This document shows, one piece after another, positions 50,985 through 62,670 of a DNA stretch of 64,000 bases; positions within the stretch are counted from its first letter, which is position 1; every line of letters starts with the position of its first letter. Source of the stretch: Struthio camelus. Lineage: Eukaryota > Chordata > Aves > Struthioniformes > Struthionidae. A model generated the notes under the pieces. That model was not told the origin of the DNA, made no database searches, and saw only the letters and a list, made by a program, of their open reading frames with translations. The stretch spans positions 2,852,001-2,916,000 of the forward strand of contig NC_090947.1 of NCBI RefSeq assembly GCF_040807025.1. Reading direction: 5' to 3'. The translations under genes were made by a program, and so were the position numbers.

Positions 50985-51326
50985 ATGGCTGCAAAACTCA
51001 GTCCAGCTCCAAAGGTTGGAACAAGGGAGAAGGATGGCCCACCAACCGCAGTGGTAGCATCCAACACTCTTCCTGCCACAAGCTTCCAGCGTGTCCCTCG
51101 GTCTCTCTCAGTGTCGCCTAGTGCCAGGCAGGGACTTGCCCCTAAATCCAGCTCCCACCCATCCTGTTTGGAGCTCCTGCCACTCAAGTCCACCCCTGGT
51201 TTCAGCCCAAAGAGGCGGGGGACCTGTGCTGCTGCCTGTGACATCAAGCAGGTTGACTTGCTGTCTTCTTGGCAGGACCTCATGTCACTTACCACGCAAG
51301 ACAAGTCCAAGAGCCCACCACCAGAG
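50985..51326 (+). other. candidate first coding exon (unrecognised, weak)
   Basis: An ATG in a strong Kozak context (gggaccATGG) opens a frame of 168 codons to 51491, rich in Ser, Pro, Lys and Arg with no known domain. A usable splice donor (CCAGAG|GTATCC) at 51326/51327 would cut it after 114 codons in phase 0. The opposite strand is also open here (50921-51346), which weakens the case. I cannot name a homologue. Confidence 0.15.
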
Positions 51327-51903
51327 GTATCCACCTCGCACCTCACACTCTACCCTACTGCCAGACCTCCTGCTGATTCATGGTGCAAACAGAGGCTTGG
51401 GACCTCCATAAATGGTGGCAGGGATCTGCCCTACCTCATGGCATTCCAGCAGCACAATATACTGGAGAGGCTGTGGGACTTGCAGAAATAATGCAATAGG
51501 AAGAAAGAGGGTACTGGGGGAAGGGGACCATAGGGAGCTGTGAGCTTAAACCACCTGGGAACAGCGCAAGACAGTAGATGCCTCAATTCCAAAAATAGCT
51601 GATGATGTGGATGCTTTCCAAAGAGGAACCCAAATTTGAACAACGTATGAGGCAGGCAGCAGCATGTTGGAAGCCAGAGGAGTCGGACAGGCACATTTCA
51701 GAAAACCAGATAAGCATGCCAAGTAAGTAATAAGCCAGCCAGAGGCCTGAATGAACAGGTGGTGAAACTGCACATCTTGCTGAAAGACATGCCGCTCTTG
51801 GAAAGTGGTCGTGTGAGGCTAGTAGGGCAGTGAGCAGGCTGCCAAGGAGCCTGCCCGAATGCCCAGCTCCTTCAGTGAGCCTGAAACATGCTTTTTTCCC
51901 CAG

Positions 51904-52161
51904 AACAAGGACAGATCACCCAAGCACCATGACCCTGTCCCCCGTGGTTCCCACCACAACCACCTCAGCATGCTATTCCCACCATCATCTGATGGGTCTC
52001 TGCAGCGCTTCCAAGATGAAGGGATGTGCAGCGGTCTCATCCCTGTAGCTGAGCCTATTTTCTGCTTCCCAGGCACTGAAACAGAAATAGTGCCAGATGG
52101 CAGAGTTGACTGGTACCTGGCTGGGCTTGAACTGCTTATCTTCCTTGGGCTCAAGGCTTAA
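51904..52161 (+). other. candidate second coding exon (unrecognised, weak)
   Basis: A good acceptor (tttttt-cccc-ag ending at 51903) precedes an 85-codon open segment in phase 0, matching the donor phase at 51326. It ends in ...LLIFLGLKA and a TAA. Joined with the upstream segment this would give about 199 residues. No family is recognised, and no polyadenylation signal is obvious close by. Confidence 0.15.
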
Positions 52162-55100
52162 AAATACACGGACAGAGGGTCCTATGTTTGCAACTGCATC
52201 TTTCTCACGAGACATGGAAGCTGTAGAGCAATGCAAGGTCTGGGGAACCAATGTGTCTTCAGCTTTAAAGAAGAACCAGCAGATCATTGTTGTTATCCCA
52301 TGACAAAAGGCTCAGTGGGAGACCTAGGGATAGATGGAGAAAGGTGCCAGATTCTGTTACTAAGATTCTTTTCAGACGCATGGGCCCAATATTCCCAAAC
52401 AGGAGCAATGGGAGCATCTCAGCTGCTTTATGCTTGAGAAGCTGCCTTCTTCTTCCACTTTCTCCCCCTCCCCCTCCTCTCACTGGCTTAGCAGTGATAC
52501 TGGGCTGCTGAGTTCTCTCCATCTCCACCACCTGGTTCTCACTGGGTGTTGTGATCTGGCTTGTGGCTGTGATTCTTGGGACTTACAGTCAGCCAGCTGA
52601 GTGCTGGCAATGCCCTGTCAAGGCCAAGTGGCTCGGCACAGCAAAAGTATCACTTCTAGCCCATGTTTCCAGTGTCACCCACATTCAACCATCACTACGA
52701 GCTCCAGGAACAAATATATCAGGAGGGTGTGTTAAACACTACAGGATTCAGGAGTAAGACTTGGGTTCATTTGGATTTTGAAATAAATAGCTATCTGCTG
52801 AAGACTTTCAGGGTCTTCTCTGCAATCACAAGGACTAGAAGTGCTCTTGCTTACTCTTTTTTTTTTTTTTTAATAAAAATAGAAATACTGATGGAGGGTG
52901 CCTCAGCAAATAATGCAAAGCTTAGGATGAAAATGGAATATTGTGCAACATGACATACACAACACACTCCGGAGGTTACAGGCTAGCTCTGGAGGGGTCG
53001 GGAACATCACTGAATGACATCAGTATCTGTGGAGCTACCATGTGGAAGAAATAAAGGGAGGATGGGAAGGAAACAAGCATATAGGAAAAGATAATGTTCT
53101 GCTGTGCATCCAAAGTTAGGATAAGCTGTAGGCTGTGTAGCTGCAGGAAGTTCTTAGCCAGCTGTACTTCAAGCTCTTTGCAACCAGGGATGTTGCTACC
53201 TGCCTCCCTCTTCCCCTGCATCTTCAGGCATAAGCCTGATTTCGGCAGCAGATGTAACATCACATCTCCAGACCTGCTCAATGGCTGTCTCAGGGGAGAT
53301 AGCCTGCAGTCTTATTCAAAGCATGATTTGTCTAGTACCTACCCATTTCCCAGCATCCATGCCCCCAGATGACAAAAAAAATTGCTTCCAGGATAGGCAT
53401 GAAAATCCCTAACAAAAATATCCTCTACATTCACACTAATTTTTCATCTTGATGTCTGTGCTGGGTTGGTGCCAGTCTTGTTTTCTCAGCACTGTGATTA
53501 TTGCTTTTTTTACCAAGGCTAATGCTTTTCTGCTCCATACCAGTGCTGACGGGCACTGCCAAACAGAACAATCTGTAGTGTGGTGCTGCTCGGTTGCTGT
53601 TGGAGAAATTAAGTTGATCTGATTTCTTTCCCTAAGTTAATGGGACAGATGGAGCCATATGAACAGCTTCATCTTGATGTAGATGCTCTGGCTCTTTGCT
53701 GAAGTTGTTGCCCAACCTATTTTGTTGAAGTCTGTTCAAAATCTAGGTACAAGGTTAAAGAATCTGAGTGTCCTAGCTTAACGTTGTCCTTGCAGGGTTC
53801 AAAATCCATGCGCCATCCGTTCTGAACAAGGTGAGCCTGAGAGCTGCTGTGCCATGTCCACACCATCCCGTGCCTCACCCTATGTCTTCTGCAGCCTGCT
53901 CTGGTGCAGGTGGACCAGTGCCTGCCAACATGGCCATGGATAAGCCTGGATCTCCAGGACTTCAGCAATGAGAGAGCACCACCCATGCCTGCAGAGTCTG
54001 CACTATGGAGAGGAAATTCATTCTAACTGCTAGATCTGTGTGATAAGACAGTCTTCCTTCTCCACCCCTTAATTTATTCCTTTTTTCTCCCCTTTGCATC
54101 CAAAAAACCTAGCTCTCCAGTGTTTCATATCCTGCTCTGCGTTTTCCCCTGATTACACCACATCATATTGACATCAGTGAGGCAGCAAGGGGCATGCTAA
54201 TGGGTTTTCTTTCACAACTTGCCTGCCCTAGGGACACTTGTTAAATGTTTGGGCTGTGTGATACAGGTAACGGCGTTAGAAACTGATTGCAAGCACTCCC
54301 TGGGAATCCTACACTGGTTTTTCCTCACAACCTCCCTGCCAGACCAGGAACAGAGAAAACATGCTGAGAAACAAGGCTGGAAAAGGGCAGGTACCTGTAT
54401 TGGCTGAGAGGGCTTGAGGTGCATGCACAAGACAGTTTGTAGCAGTCAATTTTACATGCATTGCTGAATTGTTAGGCATAGCACATGCTAATACAGGCAG
54501 CACCCATACAGGGGTAGCCACTTCTATCAAGTGTAAAAAACACAGTTTAAAACTCAGGTTGTTGCCAACTTTGAAGCCTGGCATGTCTGCTTTCACATTT
54601 TTTTTGTGTGTCATATCATGATCAAGCAAGGTAAGGAGAGATTACAGCTTCTTTGACTCTGGTCACCAGACCATGTCACAGTGTGTTTGAATAAACCCCA
54701 ATAAAAATTCCCCACAAGATGCTATGGACTCAGGGACAGCTAGGAAGAGGCATGCACCAAGCCTGAGGATGAAGATGGGGCTCTCCCTCCAATGCTGTGT
54801 GGCAAACCCTCTGCTCTTAGGCCCAGCAGGGCAGCTCCAGAGGAAGCTGTCTGCACAGCACCCTCTATGTCTGCCCTGGGTCTGTCCATAAGCCTCCAGC
54901 TTGAGTGGTAGTTCTTATTTTTTCATCCTGGTCTTCTGGCTCAGCATTCAGCCGTGGATATTTACACCAAGCATCAGCCCCTGTCAGGAATAAATCAGAG
55001 CAACCTGCTTTCAGGTTGGATATAGTTGCATTGCAATGATGGAAACAGGTCATTTATTTTTCCATTTCCTTTTTTCTTAAGAATCTTCTGAAAAAAATCA

Positions 55101-56944
55101 ATTTAAATAAAAGATGTTAAGCATTCCCTTGGCCCTGCCTCCTTTGCTTCTGTGTCTGGTCCTCACTGGAAAACAGAAAGGATTACCTCAGCTCCTGGAT
55201 TTCTCTTGCTTGAGGAGGGTTTGTAATAACTGATGACATGACAAAATGATAAATGCTGGCCCAACCTGGCCTTCAAGGAGCCCAGATTTTAGGGGGAAGG
55301 CACAAATTTGTGCTTCATTTTAGGCCACAACACTAATTTTCATACTTTTATCTCTCCTTCCTGTGTAATGAAAATCCATTTCTTGTCTTTGGGGAGTCTA
55401 TTGTAGACAGAAGAGACCGGCGTGGTTTCCATATGGAAAAGAATTACTATGAGTCCCTTTTAAAAACATTTTTATTGATGTGCTCCCGGTCTCCTGTTTG
55501 CTAGTGGGTAATTAAGTCAATTAACAAGCATCTGTTTATTTATTTCTCTCATTTATGGATGTAAGCAGTTTGGGTAGCAGTTTGTAACAAGGGCCTGCTG
55601 TAGCTTGCCTGCTAGTGCATGAATATTCAGGCGATCACTTGCCTCTATCTGCAGGGACTTGCCTACTCCGCCTCATGGAAATTGGGTGCCAAAATCCAGT
55701 GCCATGTGAATGGGCAGTGGGGATGGGCACAGGCTTGGTTACCATGGGGGCCAGGATCCTTTCCAGAGGGGGAGCAGGGTGCATTCAGGAGTACACCCAG
55801 CAACTTGTGTTTGACTAGCAGAGGGCGCTCAGAGAAGCTTTCAGCACTTGACAGGAGGCATCAGAAGGTGGAGCACCCCGTTACGGCTCATCACATAGAG
55901 TCTGCTGGTATCTGGCAGTTTTCCTGTGCGAAGGCACCCATAAAATAAGTCACCTCTTGATATTTATTTTGATAAAATCCCTCAGACACTCTTATAGCCT
56001 TGGCTCATTTTATGTCCCTCTCCTGGGCCAAGTCTTCAGCATCCTTCAAAAAATGTTGAGCTGCACTCAGGCTTTTGGTACCATGCCCACGAGGGAAGCT
56101 AGCAGAGGCAGGTAACCAGCTCCAAGCCCCCTCACTGCTCTCTTCTTCATCCATGTGAAGATGACTCTACTTAATACAATGTCCCAGTTGTGTATGTCCA
56201 CAGGCTCCAGCAGCTCAATACTGTGCCAGCTACAGCACAGAGTCTCCCTTCTCTCCGGACCTCCATCTGCTGGGAAGGATGTGCTGACGTCCTTCATCTC
56301 CCAAAACCAGTTTATCTGGAGGGAGCTGTACGAGTCTGAGCTGTAGCAGGCGCTCTGCTCAATCCCTTTAATTCCCTTTGGATCAGATGGGAGGGGAAGC
56401 ACCTGCCTGGGAAAGCAGCAGCAGTGTAGAAACTCATCATCTCTGCATTCACACAAGGCATCTGGACACACTGCTGCTGAGATCACAAGCCTCTCTGTCC
56501 AGCCCTGGGTGTCCTTGGCCTTGGTGGAGGCTTTTCCCTGAAGTAATCTGAGGTCACAAGAGCATCCTGGACACTGGTTTTCCCAGCTTCCTTGCAAAAT
56601 GAGCTCCTTACAGCCAGAGCCAAAGGCTATGAACCTGGCAAGTAACATTTCTGTGTGGAAGAAATAACTTCTAGTAACGTCTTCTAAGAGTTATTTAAAC
56701 ACAGGGAGCACAATTAAGGATGCCTAGGAGCAAGAAAAAAGGAATTAGCAATATCTGGGAAGAGCATTCATCACAGAGAGCAGTTTGCAGGGGCACATCT
56801 GCTGCTGACTCCTTTCTTCCAGATGCACCGGTTTTATTGCCGTGTCAGCAGGATGAATGTTTACTCCTTTTTAAAGCTATCAGGCAGCTAAGATGACACT
56901 AAACATGCTTGTTTTGTAGAAGGGAGAAAAAGATGCTTAGAGAT
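52162..56944. other. non-coding stretch, no gene recognised
   Basis: A T-run at about 52857-52870 is followed by 'taataaaaatag'. The frame at 56067-56648 (minus, 193 codons, Cys-rich) is the longest non-CR1 frame in the window, but it has no recognisable domain and about one frame of that size is expected by chance. Confidence 0.45.
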
Positions 56945-57075
56945 GCAGGAATTGCCATAGTGGATTAGACCGGCCTTTCATCTTCTGCTACTGATGTGAA
57001 AGCTACAGCTACTCCAGAGGAGAGTGTAAGAAAGCCTGTGACAGGAGCTTATAGGTCTAGCTGCCCCTCTGCGCC
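56945..57075 (+). repeat. possible old sauropsid interspersed repeat
   Basis: The words 'aattgccatagtggattaga', 'ccggcctttcatcttctgct', 'ccagaggagagtgtaagaaa' and 'gcctgtgacagg' follow the order of a dispersed repeat common in birds and reptiles (gccatactggatcagacc...ccatctagcccag...cagaggaaagtgtaagaa). I am not sure of the family name. Diverged. Confidence 0.35.
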
Positions 57076-59627
57076 CATGCTCAGGAGTGGAAGGACAGCA
57101 GTCTAACAATCCTTTCAAAATTCCTGGCGTTGGTAATTTAATTAGTTTAAATGAACAATTAGAGCTCAATTTAGCACTGTCTGACTGCAGTATCTACCGG
57201 ATGGTTGGGCTTTCCCCCAGCTCTTCAATTTTTCCTGAAAGAGTTTTGGCCGCTTTCAGGAAAATTTGTTGGGGTTAACAGTGCTGGAGCAACTATGCCA
57301 TTGGAGACAGGGCCATTGCATCCAGAGAAAATGCCTATGACATATGGCAAAGGAAGGCATGTGCAGAGACATCATTTGCAGGGAGCATGGAGCATCAGGA
57401 CACTACAGAGCCCATTCTAAAGATGCTGGGGGGGTGTTTCTTACTATTCAGCTGAAGATCTCCTTGGGAAGGGACCAGGCCCACCTAAGAGTGTGAGTGG
57501 AGTTGGCCAGCTCCTGCTTGCAGTTGGGAATACACCTGCCATTTGTTGTCCTTGAATTATTGCTGCCATTTGAATGGTTGGCTGTTTTCTGCACCAACGA
57601 CAGGAAGAAAGTGGGGGGACTGTGGGATGTGAAAGGAGAGAGAAGGTAGAAAACCTCAAGGGGAAGAAGCAGCATTGCTGCCTGCAAGCTTCACAGAGCA
57701 GGCAGAGAACCTTTTGCCCACGTCTGCATGTGGCAGGTCTGTAGGGTTTGGTTTTGGGGATGAGGAATGTCCACTAACTACCAGCTTCCAAAACCACACA
57801 CGGAGCCTCCTCCTCATGAGCAACAGAGACAGAAGATCCTCAGAGAGTCAGGGCAGTCGTTATGCCTCATTTTGATTTAAGTTTTGAGATAATCCAATTT
57901 AAAAAAAATCAAACCAATTCAATTGATTGTGCTGAAAGGCAGACATTTCCTATTTCAAAGCAAAAGAAGGTGAGAGAAGACCTGTGGCCCAAGAAGGGGA
58001 CGTGTTGTGAGGAGAAGGGCTCAGACCCCTTTTTTTGCTCAGTACCACTAGCTGAGATTTTGCCACATCAGTTGGTAAAGTGCAGAGCAAGCCCAGTTCA
58101 AGAAACAGTATCTCTCCTTGTTCAAATAGCTGCTCAGGGACTCTGCTTCTACCATAGCCTTAACCTTTAGCCATGAATCACCCTTGATCTATTACTATTA
58201 CAGTATCATGTTCATCGGGTCCCTATGAGCAAGTAGAAGAGGTTCACAGTGATGCCAGGATAGCATGTGTAATTCTGGGCAGTGATTCACATCCGCCCTG
58301 TTCCAACAAGAGGCCCAGAAAAAACCTCTTATCTTATTTATGACAGAAGTGGGAGATATAATAATAATAATTGGATGAAAGTTTGCAGTAATGGATAGTA
58401 CACTGGCTGCAGCCCAAAGCTGCTTAATAGACCCAATTTTCATATGACAATTGAGTGAAGGCACTGGAGAAATTCACAACAAATCACTTTGGGTTTGTTC
58501 AATAAATAAAAGATACCTTCAGGGGCAGTGTAGCACTGCAGTCATAGCACTGGTTGCAGCTTCCTTGCTGTGTAGTGTTTTCAGGGTCTGCATGGCACAT
58601 GTGGGAGTGATTATGCCATGGGACAGAACTGGGAGGTCCAGGTTCGCTCTCCACCCATTCCCCAGCCCAGCGTCCCCTCGGGGCAGACCCTGCCAGCTCC
58701 CATTTTAAGGCTGGCTATACTTTGCCAGAATAGCTTATCTGTTGGTTGGTGGGAGCAGATGGTCTCTTTAAAATAAAACAAATGCTGCCAAGGCCTGCCG
58801 CTTTTATTAGTTGCCTCGATGCACGCAGACTGTAAAGTGGCACCTATCCATCTTCTCTCCTCTTCCACACAAGGTCTTTGACAGTGATCCTTGCTGGTGT
58901 CTCCTTTCCCCATACTATTGGGACAGTCGGGGGGACCCAGGTGTAGATTTGCTCCGAGCACTGGGATTTTTAGGATAGCACTCCCAGTTGCCCTGAGATC
59001 TCGCCTTAACTCATAAGTCAATGGGACAAAAATGCCATTGACTGATGACTCTTTGTGGATGCTTTCTAGGGATTTCAGGTCCTTTTGTGGACAGTAGCTG
59101 TCTCACTCTGGGCAGGCAGACCCTTGCACAGGGTGTTCAGGGTCTCCTAAATAAAAGTCAGAGCAGCATGTTCTGAACTCAGAAGCCTGGGGCATGAACC
59201 CATAAAAGCCGTTGTTTTTTCTTTCATAACAGTATGTGGGACAGCAGAGTAGAGGACAGTAGCACAAATGAGCACAGGTTGCACAAATGAAAAGCATCTT
59301 GAATTATTATTATGTCCAAAGCAGAGATCCATAAGAGAGCTGCTTTGGCCTCTTATCCCTGACCATCCTTATGCCCTGACGTGTCCAGAAATCTTCTCTT
59401 GCCAGCCTCTTCCCCATCCCATCTCCCTAGGCATTCTAAGCTGCCATCAGACAGGCCTTATCACCAGCAAGTCCCTGATAATGACTGCCCAACCTAAGCC
59501 AGCAAATACCTCCAAGAAGATAAACAAAAGTTTTAAAGAGATTATCTTGGTGATGCTCATGGCATAAAGCAGCCCAGCAAAGCAAAGAAACTCAGTTCTC
59601 TATCCCCACTGTTTTCCTGCTTTCTTC
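57076..59627. other. non-coding stretch, no gene recognised
   Basis: Unique-looking DNA. It includes an AT-rich homeodomain-like stretch at 57131-57185 and a 9-bp perfect inverted repeat with 10-nt spacer at 59016-59043. Open frames are short. Confidence 0.45.
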
Positions 59628-59640
59628 CTTTTTTTTTTTT
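59628..59640. repeat. poly-T tract abutting the 3' end of CR1 copy C
   Basis: About 12 T's lie directly next to the CR1 terminal repeat. On the element strand this reads as a poly(A) after the CR1 3' end. CR1 normally ends in its 8-bp repeats and not in poly(A), so the tract probably belongs to the target site. Confidence 0.7.
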
Positions 59641-59724
59641 CACAGAATCACAAAGAATGGTAGAGGTTGGAAGGGACCTCTGGAGATCATCTAGTCCAAC
59701 CCCTCCCCGCTCCAGCAGGGCCCT

Positions 59725-60369
59725 CTACAGCATACTTCCCAGGATCGCGCCCAGGCGGGTTTTGAATATCTCCAGCGAAGGAGACTCCACCACCTCTCTG
59801 GGCAACCTCTTCCAGTGCTCTGTCACCCTCTCAGTCAAGAAGCTTTCCCTCCTGTTCAGATGGAACTTCCTGTGGTTCAGTTTCTGCCCATTGCCTCTTG
59901 TCCTGTTGCTGGGCACCACAGAGAAGAGTCTGGCCCCATCCTCTCGACACCCTCCCTTCAGATATTTAAACACCCTGATAAGATCGCCTCTCAGTCTTCT
60001 CTTCTCCAGGCTGAACAGGCCCAGCTCTCGCAGCCTTTCCTCACAGGAGAGATGCTCCAGTCCCCTCACCATCCTTGTAGCCCTCTGCTGGACTCTCCCC
60101 AGGAGTGCCATGTCGCTCTTGTACTGGGGAGCCCAGAAGTGGACACAGTACTCGAGGTGAGGCCTCCCCAGGGCTGAGGAGAGGGGCAGGATCACCTCCC
60201 TCCACCTGCTGGCAACACTCTGCCTAATGCACCCCAGGCTCCCATGGGCCTTCTTGGCCACAAGGACACATTGCTGACTCATGGTTAACTGGTTGTCCAC
60301 CAGGACACCCAGGCCCTTCTCTGCAGAGCTGCTTTCCAGCAGGTCAACCCCCAGCCTGTACTGCTGCAT
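59725..60369 (-). pseudogene. CR1 ORF2 fragment: C-terminal reverse transcriptase
   Basis: A 214-codon frame with [86 protein letters not shown] and a complete C terminus ([18 protein letters not shown]). It carries the bases that copy A lost near 1753. It is out of frame with the upstream palm through the shift at about 60374-60385 shared with copy B. Confidence 0.92.
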
Positions 60370-60373
60370 GGGG

Positions 60374-60673
60374 TTATTCTGCCCTACGTGCCCTGCTCTT
60401 CCCTTTCTGGAACTTCAGGAGGTTCCTCTCTGACCATCTCTCCAGCCTATAGAGATCCCTCTGAATGGCAGCACAGTCCGCTGGTGTGTCAGCCACTCCT
60501 CCCAGTTGTGTGGCATCAGCACGCTTGCTGAGGGTGCGCTCTGTGCCTTCCTCCAGGTCCTTGATGAATAAGTTGAACAAGACTGGACCCAGGACTGGCC
60601 CCTGCAGAACACCGCTAGCTACAAGCCTCCAACTAGACTGCGTGGCTGACCACAACCCTCTGAGCTCTGCCAT
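60374..60673 (-). pseudogene. CR1 ORF2 fragment: reverse transcriptase palm with altered catalytic box
   Basis: Box B reads [16 protein letters not shown] (Pro-to-Leu and Ser-to-Pro changes relative to copy B). Box C reads R-A-D-A (60523-60512) in place of the family's F-A-D-D. The motif [19 protein letters not shown] follows and the frame ends in KSRARRAE and a stop, exactly as in copy B. Upstream (60680-60850) the sequence matches the finger-palm region, but with at least two frame changes. Confidence 0.9.
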
Positions 60674-60848
60674 CCAGCCAGTTCTCCATCCACCTCACTC
60701 TCCACTCATCCAGGCAACACTTCCTGAGTTTAACTAGGAGAATATGTTGGGAGACAGTGTCAAAAGCCAGGCAGAGAAGTCCAGGGAGACAACATCCACC
60801 GCTCTGCCCTCCTCCACCCAGCCAGGCATCCCATCAGAGAAGGAATCA

Positions 60849-61622
60849 TTAATCAGATCGGTCAAGCATGATTTCCCTTTGGGGAAATCCGTGCTGACTA
60901 CTCCTGATCACCTTCTTGTCCTCCACATGCTTAGTCATGACCTCCAGGATGAGCTGTTGCATCACCTGTCCAGGGATGGAGGTGAGGCTGACAGGCCTGT
61001 AGTTTCCTGGCTCCTCCTTCTTGCCCTTTTGGAAGACTGGAGTGACGTTGGCTTTCTTCCAGTCCTCAGGCACCTCTCCTGATCTCCAGGACCTTTCCAA
61101 GATGATGGAGAGTGGCCCGGCAATAACATCTGCCAGCTCCCTCCACACTTGTGGGTGCATCTCATTGAGGCCCATGGATTTGTGGATGTCAAATTTGCAT
61201 AAATGATCTCTAACCTGATCCTCCTCGACCAAGGGAGAGTCTTCCTTTCTCCAGACTTTCTGTCTTGTCCCCAGGGTCTGGAATTCCTGAGGGCTGGCCT
61301 TAGCAATAAAGACTGAAGCAAAGAAGGCATTCAGCAGCTCTGCTTTCTCTGTATCCTTCATTACCAAAGCACCTGCCCCATTCAGCAGTGGGCCCACACT
61401 TTCCCTAGTCTTCCTTTTGCTATTGATGCATTTGAAGAAGCCCTTCTTGTTGTCCTTGACATCCCTTGCCAGATTTAATTCCAACTGGGCCTTAGCCTTC
61501 CTTGTCGCATCCCTGCACACTCTGACAATGTCCCTGTATTCCTCCCAAGTGGCCTGTCCCCTTTTCCCCATTCTGTAGACTTCCTTCTTCTGTCGGAGTT
61601 TGGCCAGGAGTTCCCTGCTCAT
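60849..61622 (-). pseudogene. CR1 ORF2 fragment: linker and N-terminal reverse transcriptase
   Basis: A 257-codon frame running from MSRELLAKLRQKKEVYRMGK through NLARDVKDNKKGFFKCINSK, WRSGEVPEDWKKANVTPVF and the RT motif GNYRPVSLTSIPGQVMQQLI to SSQHGF. A frame change follows (FPQREIMLDRSD then stop) where the family reads on. It shows that the region is complete up to the fingers subdomain. It is nearly identical to 1901-2470 of copy A over the shared part. Confidence 0.92.
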
Positions 61623-61845
61623 CCTTGCAGGTCTCCTGCCTGCTTTGCCAGACTTCTCACTCAGCGGAATGCACTGCTCCTGAGCCTAGAGGAGGTGATG
61701 CTTGAATATTAACCAGCTCTCCTGTACCAACCCTTCCTTCTAGGGCCCTATCCCATGAGATTCCTCCAAGTAGGGCCCTGAGGAGGCCAGAGTTAGCTCT
61801 CCTGTAGTCCAGGGCTGTGATCCTACTTATTGCCCTGCTTCCTTC

Positions 61846-62565
61846 TCACAGGATCCTGAACTCTGTCGTCTCATGGTCACTGCAGCCAAGGCTGCCCCCA
61901 ACCTTCACCTCTCCAACTAGACCGTCTTTGCGTGTTAGTGCAAGGTCCAGCAGCGCACCTCTCCTTGTTGGTGCCTCCACCACCTGGGACAAAAAATTAT
62001 CCTCAGTGCTCTGCAGGAACCTCCTCGACTGTTTGTGCCTAGCTGTGCTCTCTTCCCAGCAGATGTCAGGGTGGTTGAAGTCTCCCATGAGAACCAGGGC
62101 CTGTGATCGTGAGGCTACTTCCAGCTGTCTGTAGAAGGCCTCATCGACGACTTCTTCCTGGTCAGGTGGCCTGTAGTAAGCCCCCACAACCGTGTCACCC
62201 ATGCTAGCCTGCCCTTTAATCCTTACCCATAGGCTCTCAGCTTGCTCTTCATCCACCCCGAGGCAGAGCTCCACACATTCTAGTTGCTCCCTCACATAAA
62301 GGGCAACTCCACCACCTCGCCTTCCTGGCCTGTCTTTCCTAAAAAGCACGTAGCCATCCATGACAGCACTCCAGCCATGTGAGCTATCCCACCATGTCTC
62401 TGTAACTGCAATGAGATCATGGCCCTGCAGCCGCACCCAGATCTCTAACTCTTCCTGCTTATTCCCCATGCTGCGTGCATTGGTGTACAGGCATTTCCGA
62501 GAGCCAATGGAGCATGCAGGCTTCTCAGGAGAGGTGCAAGAGGACCCTCCCTCGCCATGTCCCAT
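61846..62565 (-). pseudogene. CR1 ORF2 fragment: APE-type endonuclease domain
   Basis: A 239-codon frame with the same catalytic set as copy A: N29 (YTNARS), E56 (AVTETWW), YYRPP, GDFN, LLDLAL and SDH. It differs from A in only a few residues (for example GAYYRPP and LTRKDGLVGEV). It ends at a TGA (61848-61846) where A reads CGA, a CpG-to-TpA transition on the element strand. The reading frame continues beyond it into GRALEG-type linker sequence without the 1-nt loss seen in A. Confidence 0.93.
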
Positions 62566-62670
62566 GCTGTCTCCCCTGGCTGCATGCTCCAGGATGCTGG
62601 AGGCATCCTGACTTGAGCAGTGTTTTACTGACTACCGTGTCACTGTACCACTCCCCTTCCCCCATCTTGC

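Noticed and set aside
56067..56648. 193-codon Cys-rich open frame on the minus strand as a gene
   Set aside because: No recognisable domain, no promoter or splice support. About one open frame of this length is expected by chance in 64 kb of six-frame translation.
58530..58650. SINE or tRNA-like element (words 'gcagtcatagcactggttgc' and 'ccaggttcgctctcc')
   Set aside because: Only a B-box-like word is convincing. No A box at the right spacing and no cloverleaf can be drawn.
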